Source of the DNA: Leptolyngbya sp. O-77
GTDB lineage: Bacteria > Cyanobacteriota > Cyanobacteriia > Elainellales > Elainellaceae
NCBI RefSeq assembly: GCF_001548395.1
Contig: NZ_AP017367.1
Location: 5,121,001-5,185,000, forward strand
Length of the DNA: 64,000 nucleotides
Reading direction: 5' to 3'
In this document: positions 18,007 through 27,496 of the stretch, piece after piece
Position numbering within the stretch: the stretch's first letter is position 1
Layout of the letters: every line of letters starts with the position of its first letter
Notes under the pieces: model-generated
The model's database searches: none
Seen by the model: the letters and a program-made list of their open reading frames with translations, nothing else
Told to the model about the DNA's origin: nothing
Program-made: the position numbers and the translations under genes

Positions 18007-19122
18007 TTACCCCAAACTCCCCCGCTTCTGCTGCTCTCGCTCCATTGCGCGAAACAGGGCTTGAAAATTGCCCTCGCCAAAGCCGTCGGGGAGGCGCTGC
18101 TGCTGACCGGCCCAGTAGGCGCGGCGTTCGATCACCTCTAGGAAGAAGGTTGGCTGTGGAAAGATGGGCTGGGTAAATGCCTGGAGCAGCATGGCGTTCG
18201 GTTCGTGGGCGGCCCAATCAACCAGGATTTGCTGCTGGGCGATCGCCCGCCAGGCCTCCTCCGACAGCGAAAAGCCCTCACGCTGCCGCAGTTGGGCGTA
18301 GTATTCTGGCGGCACATCGAGAAACTCGACCCCGCGCTGGCGCAACTGGGCGATCGCCCCCAGGGCATCCCGCGTCCGCAGCGCAACGTGCTGAATCCCT
18401 GCACCCTGGTTGATATCGAGAAACTCCTGAATTTGAGAGTTGGGCGAGGCGGGTTCATTAATTGGCAGTTGCACCGTGCCGCCAGGATGCCCCAACACGC
18501 GGCTGCACAGCCCAGAACGCTCGGTCTGAATGGTGAAGCCCTGCTGTCGTCGCAGCCCTAGCACCTGTTCATACCAGACGGTGGCTGGCTCTAGGTCGCC
18601 TGCTGCCACATTCAGCACTGCATGGTCGATCTGTTCAAAAAAACCAGCGCAGTGAGGCGACATGGCTCCCGGCTCCCAAAAGTCCAGCGTTTCTAAATCG
18701 GGCAAGGTGGCCCACAGGGGGACTGCCGCTTGTCCCGACCATTCCAGCAGCGTGTGGCGCAGGTCTGGCCATCCGGCGATCGCCCCCCAACGCAGGGTTC
18801 CGTTGAGCAAGTCTTCTGCTACAACGGGCTGCAACACGGTTGCCCCAGCGGCGATCGCCTGGTTCATGACCGCCGCCACATTGCTCACACTAAATGCCAA
18901 GTCCGCGACTCCCGGCGGGTGCCGATCGAGATAACGCGCCACTGGGCTACTGCGGGTTCGGGCTGAGGATACCGCTATCCACACCCCTCCACAGCGCACG
19001 ATTTCTGTCCAGGTTTCGCGGCTGCGGGCCGTCGCCACAGGCAAAAAGCCCAACCGCTCGATCAACCACTCGCGCCATTCCCCCGCATGGTCCACATAAA
19101 AGTGAATATGCTGAATGTCCAT
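18007..19122 (-). CDS. hppD: 4-hydroxyphenylpyruvate dioxygenase
   Basis: HPPD converts 4-hydroxyphenylpyruvate to homogentisate for tocopherol and plastoquinone-type quinones and tyrosine breakdown. I start at the ATG at 19122 (MDIQHIHFYVDHAGEW), because the longer frame adds 15 unrelated residues. It has two vicinal-oxygen-chelate domains. The iron ligands are in FFEQIDHAVLNV, AGIQHVALRTRD and the C-terminal QPTFFLEVIERR. Length is about 370 residues, typical for the family. It is monocistronic here. Confidence 0.93.
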   Translation of the reverse strand: MDIQHIHFYVDHAGEWREWLIERLGFLPVATARSRETWTEIVRCGGVWIAVSSARTRSSPVARYLDRHPPGVADLAFSVSNVAAVMNQAIAAGATVLQPVVAEDLLNGTLRWGAIAGWPDLRHTLLEWSGQAAVPLWATLPDLETLDFWEPGAMSPHCAGFFEQIDHAVLNVAAGDLEPATVWYEQVLGLRRQQGFTIQTERSGLCSRVLGHPGGTVQLPINEPASPNSQIQEFLDINQGAGIQHVALRTRDALGAIAQLRQRGVEFLDVPPEYYAQLRQREGFSLSEEAWRAIAQQQILVDWAAHEPNAMLLQAFTQPIFPQPTFFLEVIERRAYWAGQQQRLPDGFGEGNFQALFRAMEREQQKRGSLG

Positions 19123-19698
19123 CGTCAGCCTGCCTACCAAAATGCAACCCAAACACACCCACACCAAACGCCCTCAGCTTATCGCGTGTCTGTCTAAAAT
19201 GCAGCGAGGGAGACGACCCCAAATACGGAGAAGCCTGAGAACAAGAGCATGAGGAAGCATGGGAGTCGCCGTCCCAAGTTAAAGATTTGTCAACTAAAGA
19301 TTTGTCAACTCGTCAACTCTTTGATCGCCAACTGCCCTTCCTCTCTTGCGCTTGTCCTGCAAGACTCAGGTTGTTCGACAAGACAGGAGGGTAGTCTTGC
19401 ATTTTCTCAAGGTCTGCTTTAGTGTCGAATGGAATCTAAAGGTAAGAATTTTTTTGAAAAAATCTAAATGTCTTTTCCTGCAAGGTTTCTGTCGTTCCAA
19501 ACGGAGATCGCAGGGCGAGAGGTATAGGAGTAGTTACAAGAGTAGTTACAAATAGTTGTTGCCAGAGGACAGCAGTTCGTTAGACTATCATCTTGGCAAG
19601 TGCTGTCCGACCTGAACACGATTCATACGATTCAACAGTATCCAATCGCGAAACCTCAGATTGCTGTCACCCGATTGTTGTTGTAATAAGGAACGGTT
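19123..19698. other. Intergenic region upstream of hppD and the CAAD gene
   Basis: This 576-bp divergent gap has a tandem TAAAGATTTGTCAAC at about 19280-19310 and a tandem GAGTAGTTACAA near 19529-19552. There is no convincing coding frame. Promoters for both flanking genes are expected here. Confidence 0.4.
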
Positions 19699-20130
19699 AT
19701 GGAACCTGAAGTCAAAAACGAAATTAACACCCCTGACTTTATCAACGCCGAGGACACGGGAAAGCTGACTTCCTTCGGCACCGAGGAAAACACGGGCGAA
19801 GAGTGGCGTGAGTACGTGGATAAAGCAACAGAATTTGTTGCCGACCTGCCCAAGTATCTATCTGAGTTTTTTGGGCAATACAAAAGCCCCTTTGTCACCA
19901 TTGGTCTGCTGCTAGCAGCGCTGATTGCGGTGCGGCTGGTGCTGGCGATCCTGCGGTCGGTCAACGATATTCCCCTGCTAGCCCCGACCTTCGAGCTGAT
20001 TGGGCTGGGCTATACGGCGTGGTTTGTCTATCGCTATCTGCTGCGGGCCTCAAATCGGAAGGAACTGGTCAACGATTTCAACGAGCTGAAGTCGCAAGTG
20101 CTGGGGCATCGCAATAACCCGCCGCTTTAG
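19699..20130 (+). CDS. CAAD domain protein (CURT1-like thylakoid membrane protein)
   Basis: A 143-residue protein with an acidic N-terminus, a short amphipathic stretch (WREYVDKATEFVADLPKYLSEFFGQYK), two membrane helices (about 73-90 and 98-117) and a charged C-terminal helix. This is the CAAD layout, also found in aminoacyl-tRNA synthetases of cyanobacteria and in plastid CURT1 proteins that curve grana margins. The expected location is the thylakoid membrane. The start follows a modest AGGAACGG ribosome-binding site. Confidence 0.87.
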   Translation: MEPEVKNEINTPDFINAEDTGKLTSFGTEENTGEEWREYVDKATEFVADLPKYLSEFFGQYKSPFVTIGLLLAALIAVRLVLAILRSVNDIPLLAPTFELIGLGYTAWFVYRYLLRASNRKELVNDFNELKSQVLGHRNNPPL

Positions 20131-20224
20131 GGCTTGGCTAGGGATTGAGTTGTCTTGAAGCGTTATCTCATTGCGGGGTTGCCCCAGAAACTGGGTAATC
20201 TAGCGATGGAAGTGTCCGTATAGC

Positions 20225-20310
20225 AGCGCTTGCCCAATGTAAAGGGGCACTAAAAGGACGCTAGAAGGGCCCTAGAAGGGCGCTAGAACGGCACCGAAAG
20301 GGCACGAAGA
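20225..20310. repeat. Short degenerate tandem repeat (GCTAGAAGGGC-like)
   Basis: The leader of the GT2 gene contains three to four imperfect units of roughly 11-12 bp (GGACGCTAGAAGGGCCCTAGAAGGGCG then CTAGAACGGC). It could form a weak hairpin through AAGGGCCCTA. No function is evident. Confidence 0.55.
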
Positions 20311-20331
20311 GATCCTACAGAGGGCAACTCG

Positions 20332-21315
20332 ATGAACAGTGTAGGAGTTGTTGCAATTGGGCGCAACGAGGGCGATCGCCTGCGGCAGTGCCTCTCATCA
20401 GTTGTGGGGCTGGCAGCGCAAGTCGTTTATGTCGATTCTGGCTCGACGGATGGCAGCGTGGAACTAGCGCGATCGCTCGGTGCGGAGGTGGTCGCGCTGG
20501 ATCTGTCGATTCCCTTCACCGCGGCCCGCGCCCGCAATGCTGGGTTTGCCCGACTGCTAGAACTGCTTCCTCAAGCGGAATTTGTGCAGTTTGTCGATGG
20601 CGACTGCGAAATTGTCTCCGGTTGGATAGAACAGGCCACCCAGGCCCTGCATGACCATCCCGACTGGGCCGTGGTGTGCGGGCGGCGGCGGGAGCGCTTT
20701 CCCGACGCGACGCTCTATAACCGCCTGTGCGACATCGAGTGGAATACGCCCGTGGGCGAGGCGAAGGCGTGTGGCGGCGATGCGCTGATGCGGGTGGCGG
20801 CGGTGCAGCAGGTGGGCGGCTATAACCCCACGCTGATCGCAGGCGAGGAGCCGGAACTGTGTGTGCGCTTGCGGCAGCAGGGCTGGAAGATCTTTCGGCT
20901 GGATGCCGAGATGACGCTACACGATGCGAATATGACGCGCTTTGCTCAGTGGTGGAAGCGCACGAAGCGGGCCGGCCACGCCTACGCCGAAGGCTCCTGG
21001 CTGCACGGGGCCCCGCCGGAGCGCCACTGGGTGAAGGAAACCCGGAGTATCTGGCTTTGGGGATTGGGAATTCCCCTGGGGGCGATCGCCCTCGCCCCAT
21101 TCACCCAAGGCTTCAGCCTGCTGCTGCTGCTGGGTTATCCCGTCACGATTTATCGCATCTATCGCTATTTCAAACAGCAGGGCTACAAAGCCTCCGACGC
21201 GCTGCCCTACGCCATATCTTGCGTGCTGGGCAAGTTTCCGGGGCTGGCGGGCGTGCTGCAATTTCACGTCAATCGCCTGCTCGGTCGCCGCAACGCGCTG
21301 ATTGAATATAAATAA
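20332..21315 (+). CDS. Glycosyltransferase family 2 with C-terminal membrane helices
   Basis: A 327-residue GT-A protein. The N-terminal fold has VAIGRNEGDRL, VVYVDSGSTDGS, and the metal-binding DXD as FVDGDCEIV. The acceptor side includes GGDALMR and AGEEPELCVRLRQQGW, and a QWWKR motif follows. Two hydrophobic stretches (about 243-262 and 264-280) anchor it in the membrane. It is likely to add a sugar to a lipid-linked or polysaccharide acceptor; specificity is unknown. Confidence 0.87.
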   Translation: MNSVGVVAIGRNEGDRLRQCLSSVVGLAAQVVYVDSGSTDGSVELARSLGAEVVALDLSIPFTAARARNAGFARLLELLPQAEFVQFVDGDCEIVSGWIEQATQALHDHPDWAVVCGRRRERFPDATLYNRLCDIEWNTPVGEAKACGGDALMRVAAVQQVGGYNPTLIAGEEPELCVRLRQQGWKIFRLDAEMTLHDANMTRFAQWWKRTKRAGHAYAEGSWLHGAPPERHWVKETRSIWLWGLGIPLGAIALAPFTQGFSLLLLLGYPVTIYRIYRYFKQQGYKASDALPYAISCVLGKFPGLAGVLQFHVNRLLGRRNALIEYK

Positions 21316-21414
21316 TGCTGCGATTGTCTGTCTTAACCCTTATCTCTTAAACTCAATTCCCTAAGCCAAACCCGATTCCTGGAATGCGCGTTCTAGATCA
21401 GCCGCAACCCCCAA

Positions 21415-21798
21415 TTAGATAGACCAGTTTTGCAAGTAGGCGATGTCAAGCTGATCCATTTGGGTTTTCAAGATTCCTAAAATGTCTCGCCACTGCTGCT
21501 CTGACTGGCTAAATTGCCGCCATTGCAGCTTGCTCAAAATCAAATCTTCTGGAGACGCAAAGTACTGGAGACGCAAAGTAAAGGTCGCCACTTTTTCAGC
21601 AAACGCCTGGAGAGACAAGGATGGAAGCTGCTGCTGGAGGCTGACCCATGACAGCTCACGGGCACTCCGTTGCAGCGCGGCTGCCATTTCCAGGCGACTG
21701 GCCGCAGACTGTTGGCGCAGCAGTTTGAACCGAAACTGGTCTGGGGCAAGGCTCGTATCGCTCGCTTGAGGTTGGTAGTCAGAGGATTGCACGGGCAT
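21415..21798 (-). CDS. Chimeric remnant of an AbiEii-like nucleotidyltransferase pair
   Basis: The C-terminal half of this 127-residue frame (SPEDLILSKLQWRQFSQSEQ, then WRDILGILKTQ and LDIAYLQNW) matches the end of nucleotidyltransferase proteins related to AbiEii-type toxins. The N-terminal half (DQFRFKLLRQQSAASRLEMA) resembles the small gene usually found immediately upstream of those proteins. The nucleotidyltransferase catalytic core is absent. The simplest reading is a deletion that fused the two neighbours in frame. It may be expressed but should lack nucleotidyltransferase activity. The family reading is from memory of the motifs. Confidence 0.55.
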   Translation of the reverse strand: MPVQSSDYQPQASDTSLAPDQFRFKLLRQQSAASRLEMAAALQRSARELSWVSLQQQLPSLSLQAFAEKVATFTLRLQYFASPEDLILSKLQWRQFSQSEQQWRDILGILKTQMDQLDIAYLQNWSI

Positions 21799-21965
21799 CG
21801 GGTCTAGTTGTCTGCTTTGGAGATTGAGTCGCTAGGCGGTTCGATTTGCTCTGTGGTTCCTCTGGTATAACTACTTGTATTCTATTTCTTTGCAAATTTC
21901 CGTCAGATCCCCGCTAGAGTTCTGTTCAAACTTCCTTTAGAAATTTTTGTCCAAAAATCAACCCT

Positions 21966-22601
21966 ATGCGTCGTTCTACTTCCCTTCTTAGCGCTGCATT
22001 TCTGGTTTGGGTGGCCGGGCTGTCGGGGGCGATTCCCGCAGGGATCGCTTCGCGAGTCGCCCAAACCCCGCCACCCAGCTCCGCTAGCGCCTGGCTCGAC
22101 GAAAACACCCCCAACTGGAACCAGCCCGGTGCTGCCATTCCCGCCGCCCCTCAGCCAGAAGGCGGCAGCAACCTGGAATATTGTGAGCGCACCTTTCGTC
22201 AGGCGACCCTGCCCGAAGATGCCCTAGTAGAGTCTGCGGGCTGGACGCTGACCGGAGCCGTCCAGATTTTTAACGACACAACTATCATTACCGGCATGGC
22301 AAACGCTGACGGGATGTGCCGCCCGCTGAGTTATCAAGTATTCGTGTTCAGCAAGGGGGCTTTTGTCGGCACGATATCGCCCAATGTGATGGATTCTCGC
22401 ACCGACGGCAGCGTGTTCAGCGTGGATCTGTATCAACCGGACGAGTTGAGCGCTCGGTTTAACCGCTATGAACCGGAGGATGCGCTCTGCTGCGCTTCGG
22501 GAGAGAGCCGAGTTTTCTACGAAATTCAAACCGAAGGGGATGCCGTCGTGCTGGTGCCTGAGCTGCCAGCCGCGACCTTCTCCAGTCCGGATGCACAATA
22601 G
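21966..22601 (+). CDS. Secreted protein of unknown function
   Basis: This 211-residue protein has a signal peptide (about 1-22, RRSTSLLSAAFLVWVAGLSG) followed by AIPAGIASRVAQ, which is encoded by a 34-bp palindromic repeat (22028-22061). The mature part has a Pro-rich linker and then a beta-rich domain with four Cys (YCERTF, MCRPLSYQ, ALCCASGES), suggesting disulfides. I recognise no family. It lies 49 bp upstream of the mechanosensitive channel frame on the same strand. Confidence 0.7.
   Translation: MRRSTSLLSAAFLVWVAGLSGAIPAGIASRVAQTPPPSSASAWLDENTPNWNQPGAAIPAAPQPEGGSNLEYCERTFRQATLPEDALVESAGWTLTGAVQIFNDTTIITGMANADGMCRPLSYQVFVFSKGAFVGTISPNVMDSRTDGSVFSVDLYQPDELSARFNRYEPEDALCCASGESRVFYEIQTEGDAVVLVPELPAATFSSPDAQ
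22028..22061. repeat. 34-bp palindromic repeat, copy 1
   Basis: The arms GGCGATTC and GAGTCGCC flank a core containing GGGATCGCTTCGC. It is 33/34 identical to the copy at 35229-35262 and related to 54309-54342. It lies inside a coding sequence, at the end of a signal peptide. Confidence 0.8.
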
Positions 22602-22650
22602 CAGTCAGACCCGATTCTCCAGTTCAGATGCTCCCCAGCCCTGAACTTAT

Positions 22651-24582
22651 TTGGGTAGGAGTGGGGCAGCAGACCGCGCTGCGATTGGGGGTTTTTATCA
22701 GGTCTTGTGCCAGTTTATGCGCCAGTTTATGCGCCAGTTTATGCGCCAGTTTTTTGCTTTTCGCTTTGCCCAAACGGCTCTCCGGTTTGTGCTGATCAGC
22801 CTGCTAGCTTGTGGGCTGGCGATCGCCGGGGAGCTTTCAAGCGGCACTCTGCCCGCCCTGGGGCAACTGCCGTCCTTGCCAACGGGCGATGCATCCTTTA
22901 GCCCGCCGTCCGAAGTGAGCCGCCACGGAGAATACGAAACTGCGTCTATTCGCTCTCCGCTGGACAATAAGATGCTCTTTGAGGTCACGTCGCCCACGAT
23001 CTTTAATCGGGCGGAGGTGCCGGAAAATCGACTGCCTGTGGAAGTGCGAGCGCAGGAGGTGAATGCGCGACTGTGGCGCGTGCTGAATCGAGCGATCAAT
23101 GCCAAAGACACGCCCCAAGTGACGATTGCCATTCTCAATAATCGTCCTGTTTTGCAAATCAGCGACGACCAAACCACACGCCCCATTCGCTTAGTCACCG
23201 TCACGGAACCTGACTCTGATTGGAATGGCAAACCCCTGGATGAGCTGGCAGAAGAATGGCGGGACATTCTGCAAGACGAGATGGTTCGCTTTAAGCAACT
23301 CACCTCAAAAGACATTATTTGGCAGCGCCTTCGGCAGGCATTTCGGCTTTTGGTGGGGCTGCTTTTGGCAAGTGGCATCATCTGGTTTTTGCAGCGACTT
23401 TTGACTCGCCGCCAGCGGACGTTAGAAGCCCGCTATGAGGAACAGCTTGCGGCGATCGCCAACGCAGAAAAACCTCATCAGCGTAACGAATCAACAGTCA
23501 CAAATGCCTCATCCGAATTGCTAGACGGAGAAGAATCAGAAGCGCGAGAAATCGCAGAAATGCGATCGCATTTTTTAGAAACTTTGCAGGCTCAGTTCAG
23601 CGTCAAACGGCAACTCGATGTTGACAAGTTCCTGAAGTGGGCACTGTTTTGGATTTTCGTTTTGATATGGTATGTCGGCATTGCCAGAATTATGTCAACC
23701 GTGCCGCTTTTGATGCGATGGAGCGTTTACGTTTGGGCAACTCCTCTCGCTCTGCTGGCGATCTGGTTTGGCATTAGTTTACTCATTCGCATTAGCCGAA
23801 GCCTAATCGATCGATTTCTATTTTCCTGGAAGATCAATGGACTTTTGCCCATTGGAGAAACACAGCGCATTGCCCTGCGAACCAAGACAATTTCTGAAGC
23901 CCTGAAGGGGCTAATTACGTTTGTTTTGATCTTAGTGGGAATCGTCTGGACGCTGGGACTGTTCAACATTCCGACGAGTTCTATTCTGGCAGGTGGCGCA
24001 GTTATTGGCCTGGCGATTTCCTTCGGCTCTCAAAGCCTGATCAAAGATTTGGTCAACGGCTGTCTTATTTTGATCGAAGATCAGTTTGCAGTTGGAGATG
24101 TGGTGCAAATTGGGGACAAGAGCGGACTGGTTGAACGACTGAATCTGCGCGTTACTCAGCTCCGCAACGGCGAAGGACAACTGATCACTATTCCAAACAG
24201 TAACATCACCAATGTTTGCAACTTGACGCGCCTCTGGTCGCGGGTCAATTTCTCGATTGTAGTTGCTTATGACAATGATCCAGTGAAGGTTCTCAATGTG
24301 CTAAAGCAGGTTTCTGAAACACTCTATCGCGAACCCAAATGGCGCGATCGCCTGATAGAATCACCAGAAGTTTTAGGCATTGATGAACTAGACCATACAG
24401 GGATGTTGGTGCGCGTGTGGATTAAGACAATTCCGCTAGAACAATGGAGCGTTGGCCGCGAATTTCGGCTGCGCGTTCGCCAAGCATTTGAAGCGAATCA
24501 TATTCAAATTGGCAAGCCCCAATGGATTGCCTACAATGCCAATTTGGAGAAGCCCAGCCCTGAAGCTAGCCCTACATCATGA
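22651..24582 (+). CDS. MscS-family mechanosensitive ion channel
   Basis: The frame encodes 643 residues. Three perfect 12-bp repeats (22711-22746) encode MRQF repeats near the N-terminus, so the true start may be one of the Met codons at 22717, 22729 or 22741, directly before a signal-like helix (TALRFVLISLLACGLAIAG). An extracytoplasmic domain, a helix at about 232-248, a charged coiled-coil segment, and three to four further helices follow. The MscS core has the pore helix GGAVIGLAISFGSQSLIKDL, then the beta domain VGDVVQIGDKSGLVERLNLR and IPNSNI. It releases osmolytes under membrane tension. Its stop overlaps the queG start. Confidence 0.88.
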   Translation: MGRSGAADRAAIGGFYQVLCQFMRQFMRQFMRQFFAFRFAQTALRFVLISLLACGLAIAGELSSGTLPALGQLPSLPTGDASFSPPSEVSRHGEYETASIRSPLDNKMLFEVTSPTIFNRAEVPENRLPVEVRAQEVNARLWRVLNRAINAKDTPQVTIAILNNRPVLQISDDQTTRPIRLVTVTEPDSDWNGKPLDELAEEWRDILQDEMVRFKQLTSKDIIWQRLRQAFRLLVGLLLASGIIWFLQRLLTRRQRTLEARYEEQLAAIANAEKPHQRNESTVTNASSELLDGEESEAREIAEMRSHFLETLQAQFSVKRQLDVDKFLKWALFWIFVLIWYVGIARIMSTVPLLMRWSVYVWATPLALLAIWFGISLLIRISRSLIDRFLFSWKINGLLPIGETQRIALRTKTISEALKGLITFVLILVGIVWTLGLFNIPTSSILAGGAVIGLAISFGSQSLIKDLVNGCLILIEDQFAVGDVVQIGDKSGLVERLNLRVTQLRNGEGQLITIPNSNITNVCNLTRLWSRVNFSIVVAYDNDPVKVLNVLKQVSETLYREPKWRDRLIESPEVLGIDELDHTGMLVRVWIKTIPLEQWSVGREFRLRVRQAFEANHIQIGKPQWIAYNANLEKPSPEASPTS

Positions 24583-25532
24583 CCTCACCTGCAACGCCAG
24601 AATTCATCCAGGCTGGGCAGGTAAAGCAAGCCGCGCTAAGCCTGGGGTTTCACAAGGTCGGCATAGCAGCGGTTCCAGACGAAGCAGAGGCGATCGCCCT
24701 CAATCGATGGCTAGCACAGGGCTATCATGCGGACATGGCGTGGATGGCGAATTCCCGGCGGCAGGACGTGCGGCAGATTATGCCAGAGGTGCAGTCCGTC
24801 ATCTGCGTCGCGATCAATTACTACGTTGACCTGGAGCGATCGCCCGCTTCTGGCACTGCCAAAATCTCGCGCTACGCCTGGGGGCGAGACTATCACCGCG
24901 TCCTGCACAAAAAGCTGAAGGCGCTGTGTCGCTGGCTGGAGGCGCAGGGCGACGGCATCCAGACGCGCTTTTATGCCGACACAGGGCCGATTCAGGATAA
25001 GGTGTGGGCGGAACGGGCCGGGCTGGGCTGGATTGCCAAAAACAGCAACCTGATCACCCGCGAATATGGCTCCTGGGTGTTTTTGGGCGAAGTGCTGACG
25101 AATCTGCCGCTGGCGGCGGATACGCCCCACACCCAGCACTGCGGCACCTGCACCCGCTGCATCGAGGCGTGCCCCACAGGCGCAATTGTGGAACCCTTTG
25201 TCGTCGATGCCAACCGCTGCATCGCCTATCACACCATCGAAAATCGCGCCGAGGCGCTACCCGCCGACATCGCTGCCAAGCTGAATGGCTGGGTGGCGGG
25301 CTGCGACATTTGTCAGGACGTATGCCCCTGGAATCAGCGTTTTGCCCAACCGACAGACGTAGACGAATTTCAGCCTTATCCCTGGCATGTCAACCCGCCG
25401 CTGGCAGAGCTAGCGGAGATTTCGGATGAGGAATGGGGCGATCGCACGACGGCTTCGGCGCTGCGGCGGATCAAGCCGGAGATGATGCGGCGCAATGCGC
25501 GGGCGGCGAGTGGCGAGGGGAAGATGGAGTGA
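24579..25532 (+). CDS. queG: Epoxyqueuosine reductase
   Basis: QueG reduces epoxyqueuosine to queuosine in tRNA, using cobalamin and two 4Fe-4S clusters. The 317-residue protein carries CGTCTRCIEACPTGAI and CDICQDVCPWNQRF, which provide the eight cluster Cys, and the upstream AWGRDYHRVLHKKL and FYADTGPIQDKVWAE blocks of the catalytic domain. The ATG overlaps the preceding channel gene's TGA (ATGA), indicating translational coupling of unrelated functions. Confidence 0.95.
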   Translation: MTSPATPEFIQAGQVKQAALSLGFHKVGIAAVPDEAEAIALNRWLAQGYHADMAWMANSRRQDVRQIMPEVQSVICVAINYYVDLERSPASGTAKISRYAWGRDYHRVLHKKLKALCRWLEAQGDGIQTRFYADTGPIQDKVWAERAGLGWIAKNSNLITREYGSWVFLGEVLTNLPLAADTPHTQHCGTCTRCIEACPTGAIVEPFVVDANRCIAYHTIENRAEALPADIAAKLNGWVAGCDICQDVCPWNQRFAQPTDVDEFQPYPWHVNPPLAELAEISDEEWGDRTTASALRRIKPEMMRRNARAASGEGKME

Positions 25533-25667
25533 GGAAGCAAGGGGGAGAGGCGATGACAGGGGGGCGGCGTGTTGAAGTACTGGCATCCCAACGAAACAGA
25601 ATACAGCTCTCATCATTTCCCCCTTGGACTGATCTCCTTATTCCATTATCTCATTCCCCTCGGTGGG

Positions 25668-25880
25668 CTAATAGCTATCTCCCTTGCTGACGGTCTTTTG
25701 CCCAAGCTGGTAGTTGGCTTGATGGAGTCGGTTGGCGATCGCCTGTCGCCAGACCAAATCGACATTCGGATCAGCAATCACCTCCTGAGCCAACTGGCGA
25801 TAGAGAGCGCTGGTGGCCGCATTGACCTGTTCCAGCAGCCGGAGGTTGTGATATACGGTGCGAGGAGAGGGAGTGTTCAT
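25668..25880 (-). CDS. Small hypothetical protein downstream of gltD
   Basis: From an ATG at 25880 a 70-residue frame reads MNTPSPRTVYHNLRLLEQVN and continues with helical, charged sequence (ALYRQLAQEVIADPNVDLVW). Amino-acid composition looks protein-like, but there is no clear Shine-Dalgarno and no family I recognise. It starts 63 bp after gltD on the same strand and could ride on that transcript. Confidence 0.5.
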   Translation of the reverse strand: MNTPSPRTVYHNLRLLEQVNAATSALYRQLAQEVIADPNVDLVWRQAIANRLHQANYQLGQKTVSKGDSY

Positions 25881-25943
25881 AGGGGTCGGGGGGTAAGGGG
25901 TTTTGGAAGGAAAGGGGTAGAAACGATGAGCATTTTTCATCCC

Positions 25944-27428
25944 TTACGGCAGATCTGTGCTGCCCATCAAGTAGCGATCGCACTCCCGCGCTGCGCCGCG
26001 CCCTTCATTGATCGCCCAGACAATCAGGCTCTGTCCCCGGCGACAGTCGCCCGCAGCAAACACGCCAGGAAGGCTGGTGGTGAACTGACCGTGGGCAGCT
26101 TTGATATTGCTGCGGGGGTCGCGCTCGATGCCCAGGGAGTCCAGCAGCGGCTGTTCTGGGCCCAAGAAGCCCATCGCCAACAGCACCAGTTGAGCGGGCA
26201 GCACTTTTTCTGTTCCAGGAACGGGTTGGGGAATGAACTGTCCCTTGTCATTCTTGGCCCATTCCACCTGCGTAATGTGAATCGCTTTCACGTTCCCATT
26301 TTCATCCCCTTCAAACTTCGTTGTGGTGGTGAGGTACGTGCGCGGATCTGCCCCAAACAGGGCTGCCGCCTCTTCTTGCCCATAGTCCATCTTGTAGACC
26401 TTGGGCCATTCTGGCCAGGGGTTGTTGGCGGCGCGTTCTAGCGGGGGTTTAGGCATGATTTCAAGCTGCACCAGGCTCTTGCAGCCGTGGCGAATCGACG
26501 TGCCCACGCAGTCGGTTCCGGTGTCCCCGCCACCGATAATCACTACATCCTTTCCGGCTGCGGAAATGTAGTCTTTTCCAGGTTGTTTATCGAGAACGGC
26601 GCGGGTATTTTCTGTGAGAAATTCCATTGCAAAGTGAATCCCGTTCAGGTTCCGCCCTTCGATCGGTAGGTCGCGCGGTTTGGTTGCGCCTGTGCAAAGA
26701 ATCACGGCATCATAATCCCGCAGCAAGGCTTCGGCTGGCAGGTCTTTGCCGATTTCCGTATTGCAAATAAACTTGATGCCCTCGGCTTCTAACAAATCCA
26801 GCCGCCGCCGCACGATCTTTTCCTTATCCAGCTTCATGTTGGGGATGCCGTACATCAGCAGCCCACCGGGGCGATCGGCCCGCTCAAACACCGTAACCCA
26901 GTGGCCAGCGCGGTTAAGCTGGTCGGCGGCGGCTAGTCCAGCCGGGCCGGACCCGACGATCGCCACTTTTTTGCCCGTGCGGTGGGCAGGTGGCTTGGGC
27001 GTAATCCAGCCTTCTTCCCAGCCCTTTTCGATGATGGAATATTCGATGTTTTTGATGGTGACGGGCGGATTGTTGATGCCCAGCACGCAGGAGCCTTCGC
27101 AGGGAGCCGGACAGACGCGCCCGGTGAATTCGGGAAAGTTGTTGGTCTTGTGGAGGCGATCGAGCGCTTCGCGCCACAGCCCGCGATACACCAAGTCATT
27201 CCATTCGGGAATCAGGTTGTTGATGGGGCAACCGCTGGCCATGCCGCTGATCAGCATTCCCGTGTGGCAGAAGGGAATGCCACAGTCCATGCAGCGGGCC
27301 CCTTGGGTGCGGAGCCGATCCTCCGGCATGGGGTTATGAAACTCGTTCCAGTCGCGAATGCGATCGCCCGGTTCGCGTTCGGTGGGCGCTTCGCGGAGAA
27401 ATTCGATAAAGCCGGTTGGTTTTCCCAT
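25944..27428 (-). CDS. gltD: Glutamate synthase (GOGAT) small subunit
   Basis: A 494-residue flavoprotein that passes electrons from NAD(P)H to GltB. The N-terminal Fe-S region has CMDCGIPFCH, GCPINNLIPEWN and CPAPCEGSCVLG. The FAD motif is KVAIVGSGPAGLAAADQLNRAG and the NAD(P)H motif is VVIIGGGDTGTDCVG. The C-terminus has GVFAAGDCRRGQSLIVWAI. gltB lies upstream on the same strand, separated by 470 bp that contain an opposite-strand gene. Confidence 0.96.
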   Translation of the reverse strand: MGKPTGFIEFLREAPTEREPGDRIRDWNEFHNPMPEDRLRTQGARCMDCGIPFCHTGMLISGMASGCPINNLIPEWNDLVYRGLWREALDRLHKTNNFPEFTGRVCPAPCEGSCVLGINNPPVTIKNIEYSIIEKGWEEGWITPKPPAHRTGKKVAIVGSGPAGLAAADQLNRAGHWVTVFERADRPGGLLMYGIPNMKLDKEKIVRRRLDLLEAEGIKFICNTEIGKDLPAEALLRDYDAVILCTGATKPRDLPIEGRNLNGIHFAMEFLTENTRAVLDKQPGKDYISAAGKDVVIIGGGDTGTDCVGTSIRHGCKSLVQLEIMPKPPLERAANNPWPEWPKVYKMDYGQEEAAALFGADPRTYLTTTTKFEGDENGNVKAIHITQVEWAKNDKGQFIPQPVPGTEKVLPAQLVLLAMGFLGPEQPLLDSLGIERDPRSNIKAAHGQFTTSLPGVFAAGDCRRGQSLIVWAINEGRGAARECDRYLMGSTDLP

Positions 27429-27496
27429 GGTGGTGTTTTGACGAATTAGATCTCTAAAGGGATGAGTTAGGCTAGATTCAGTGCGGAAACGAAATC

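Noticed and set aside
25569..26441. Plus-strand frame of 290 codons
   Set aside because: It is antisense to gltD, a high-confidence gene; a typical GC-rich shadow.
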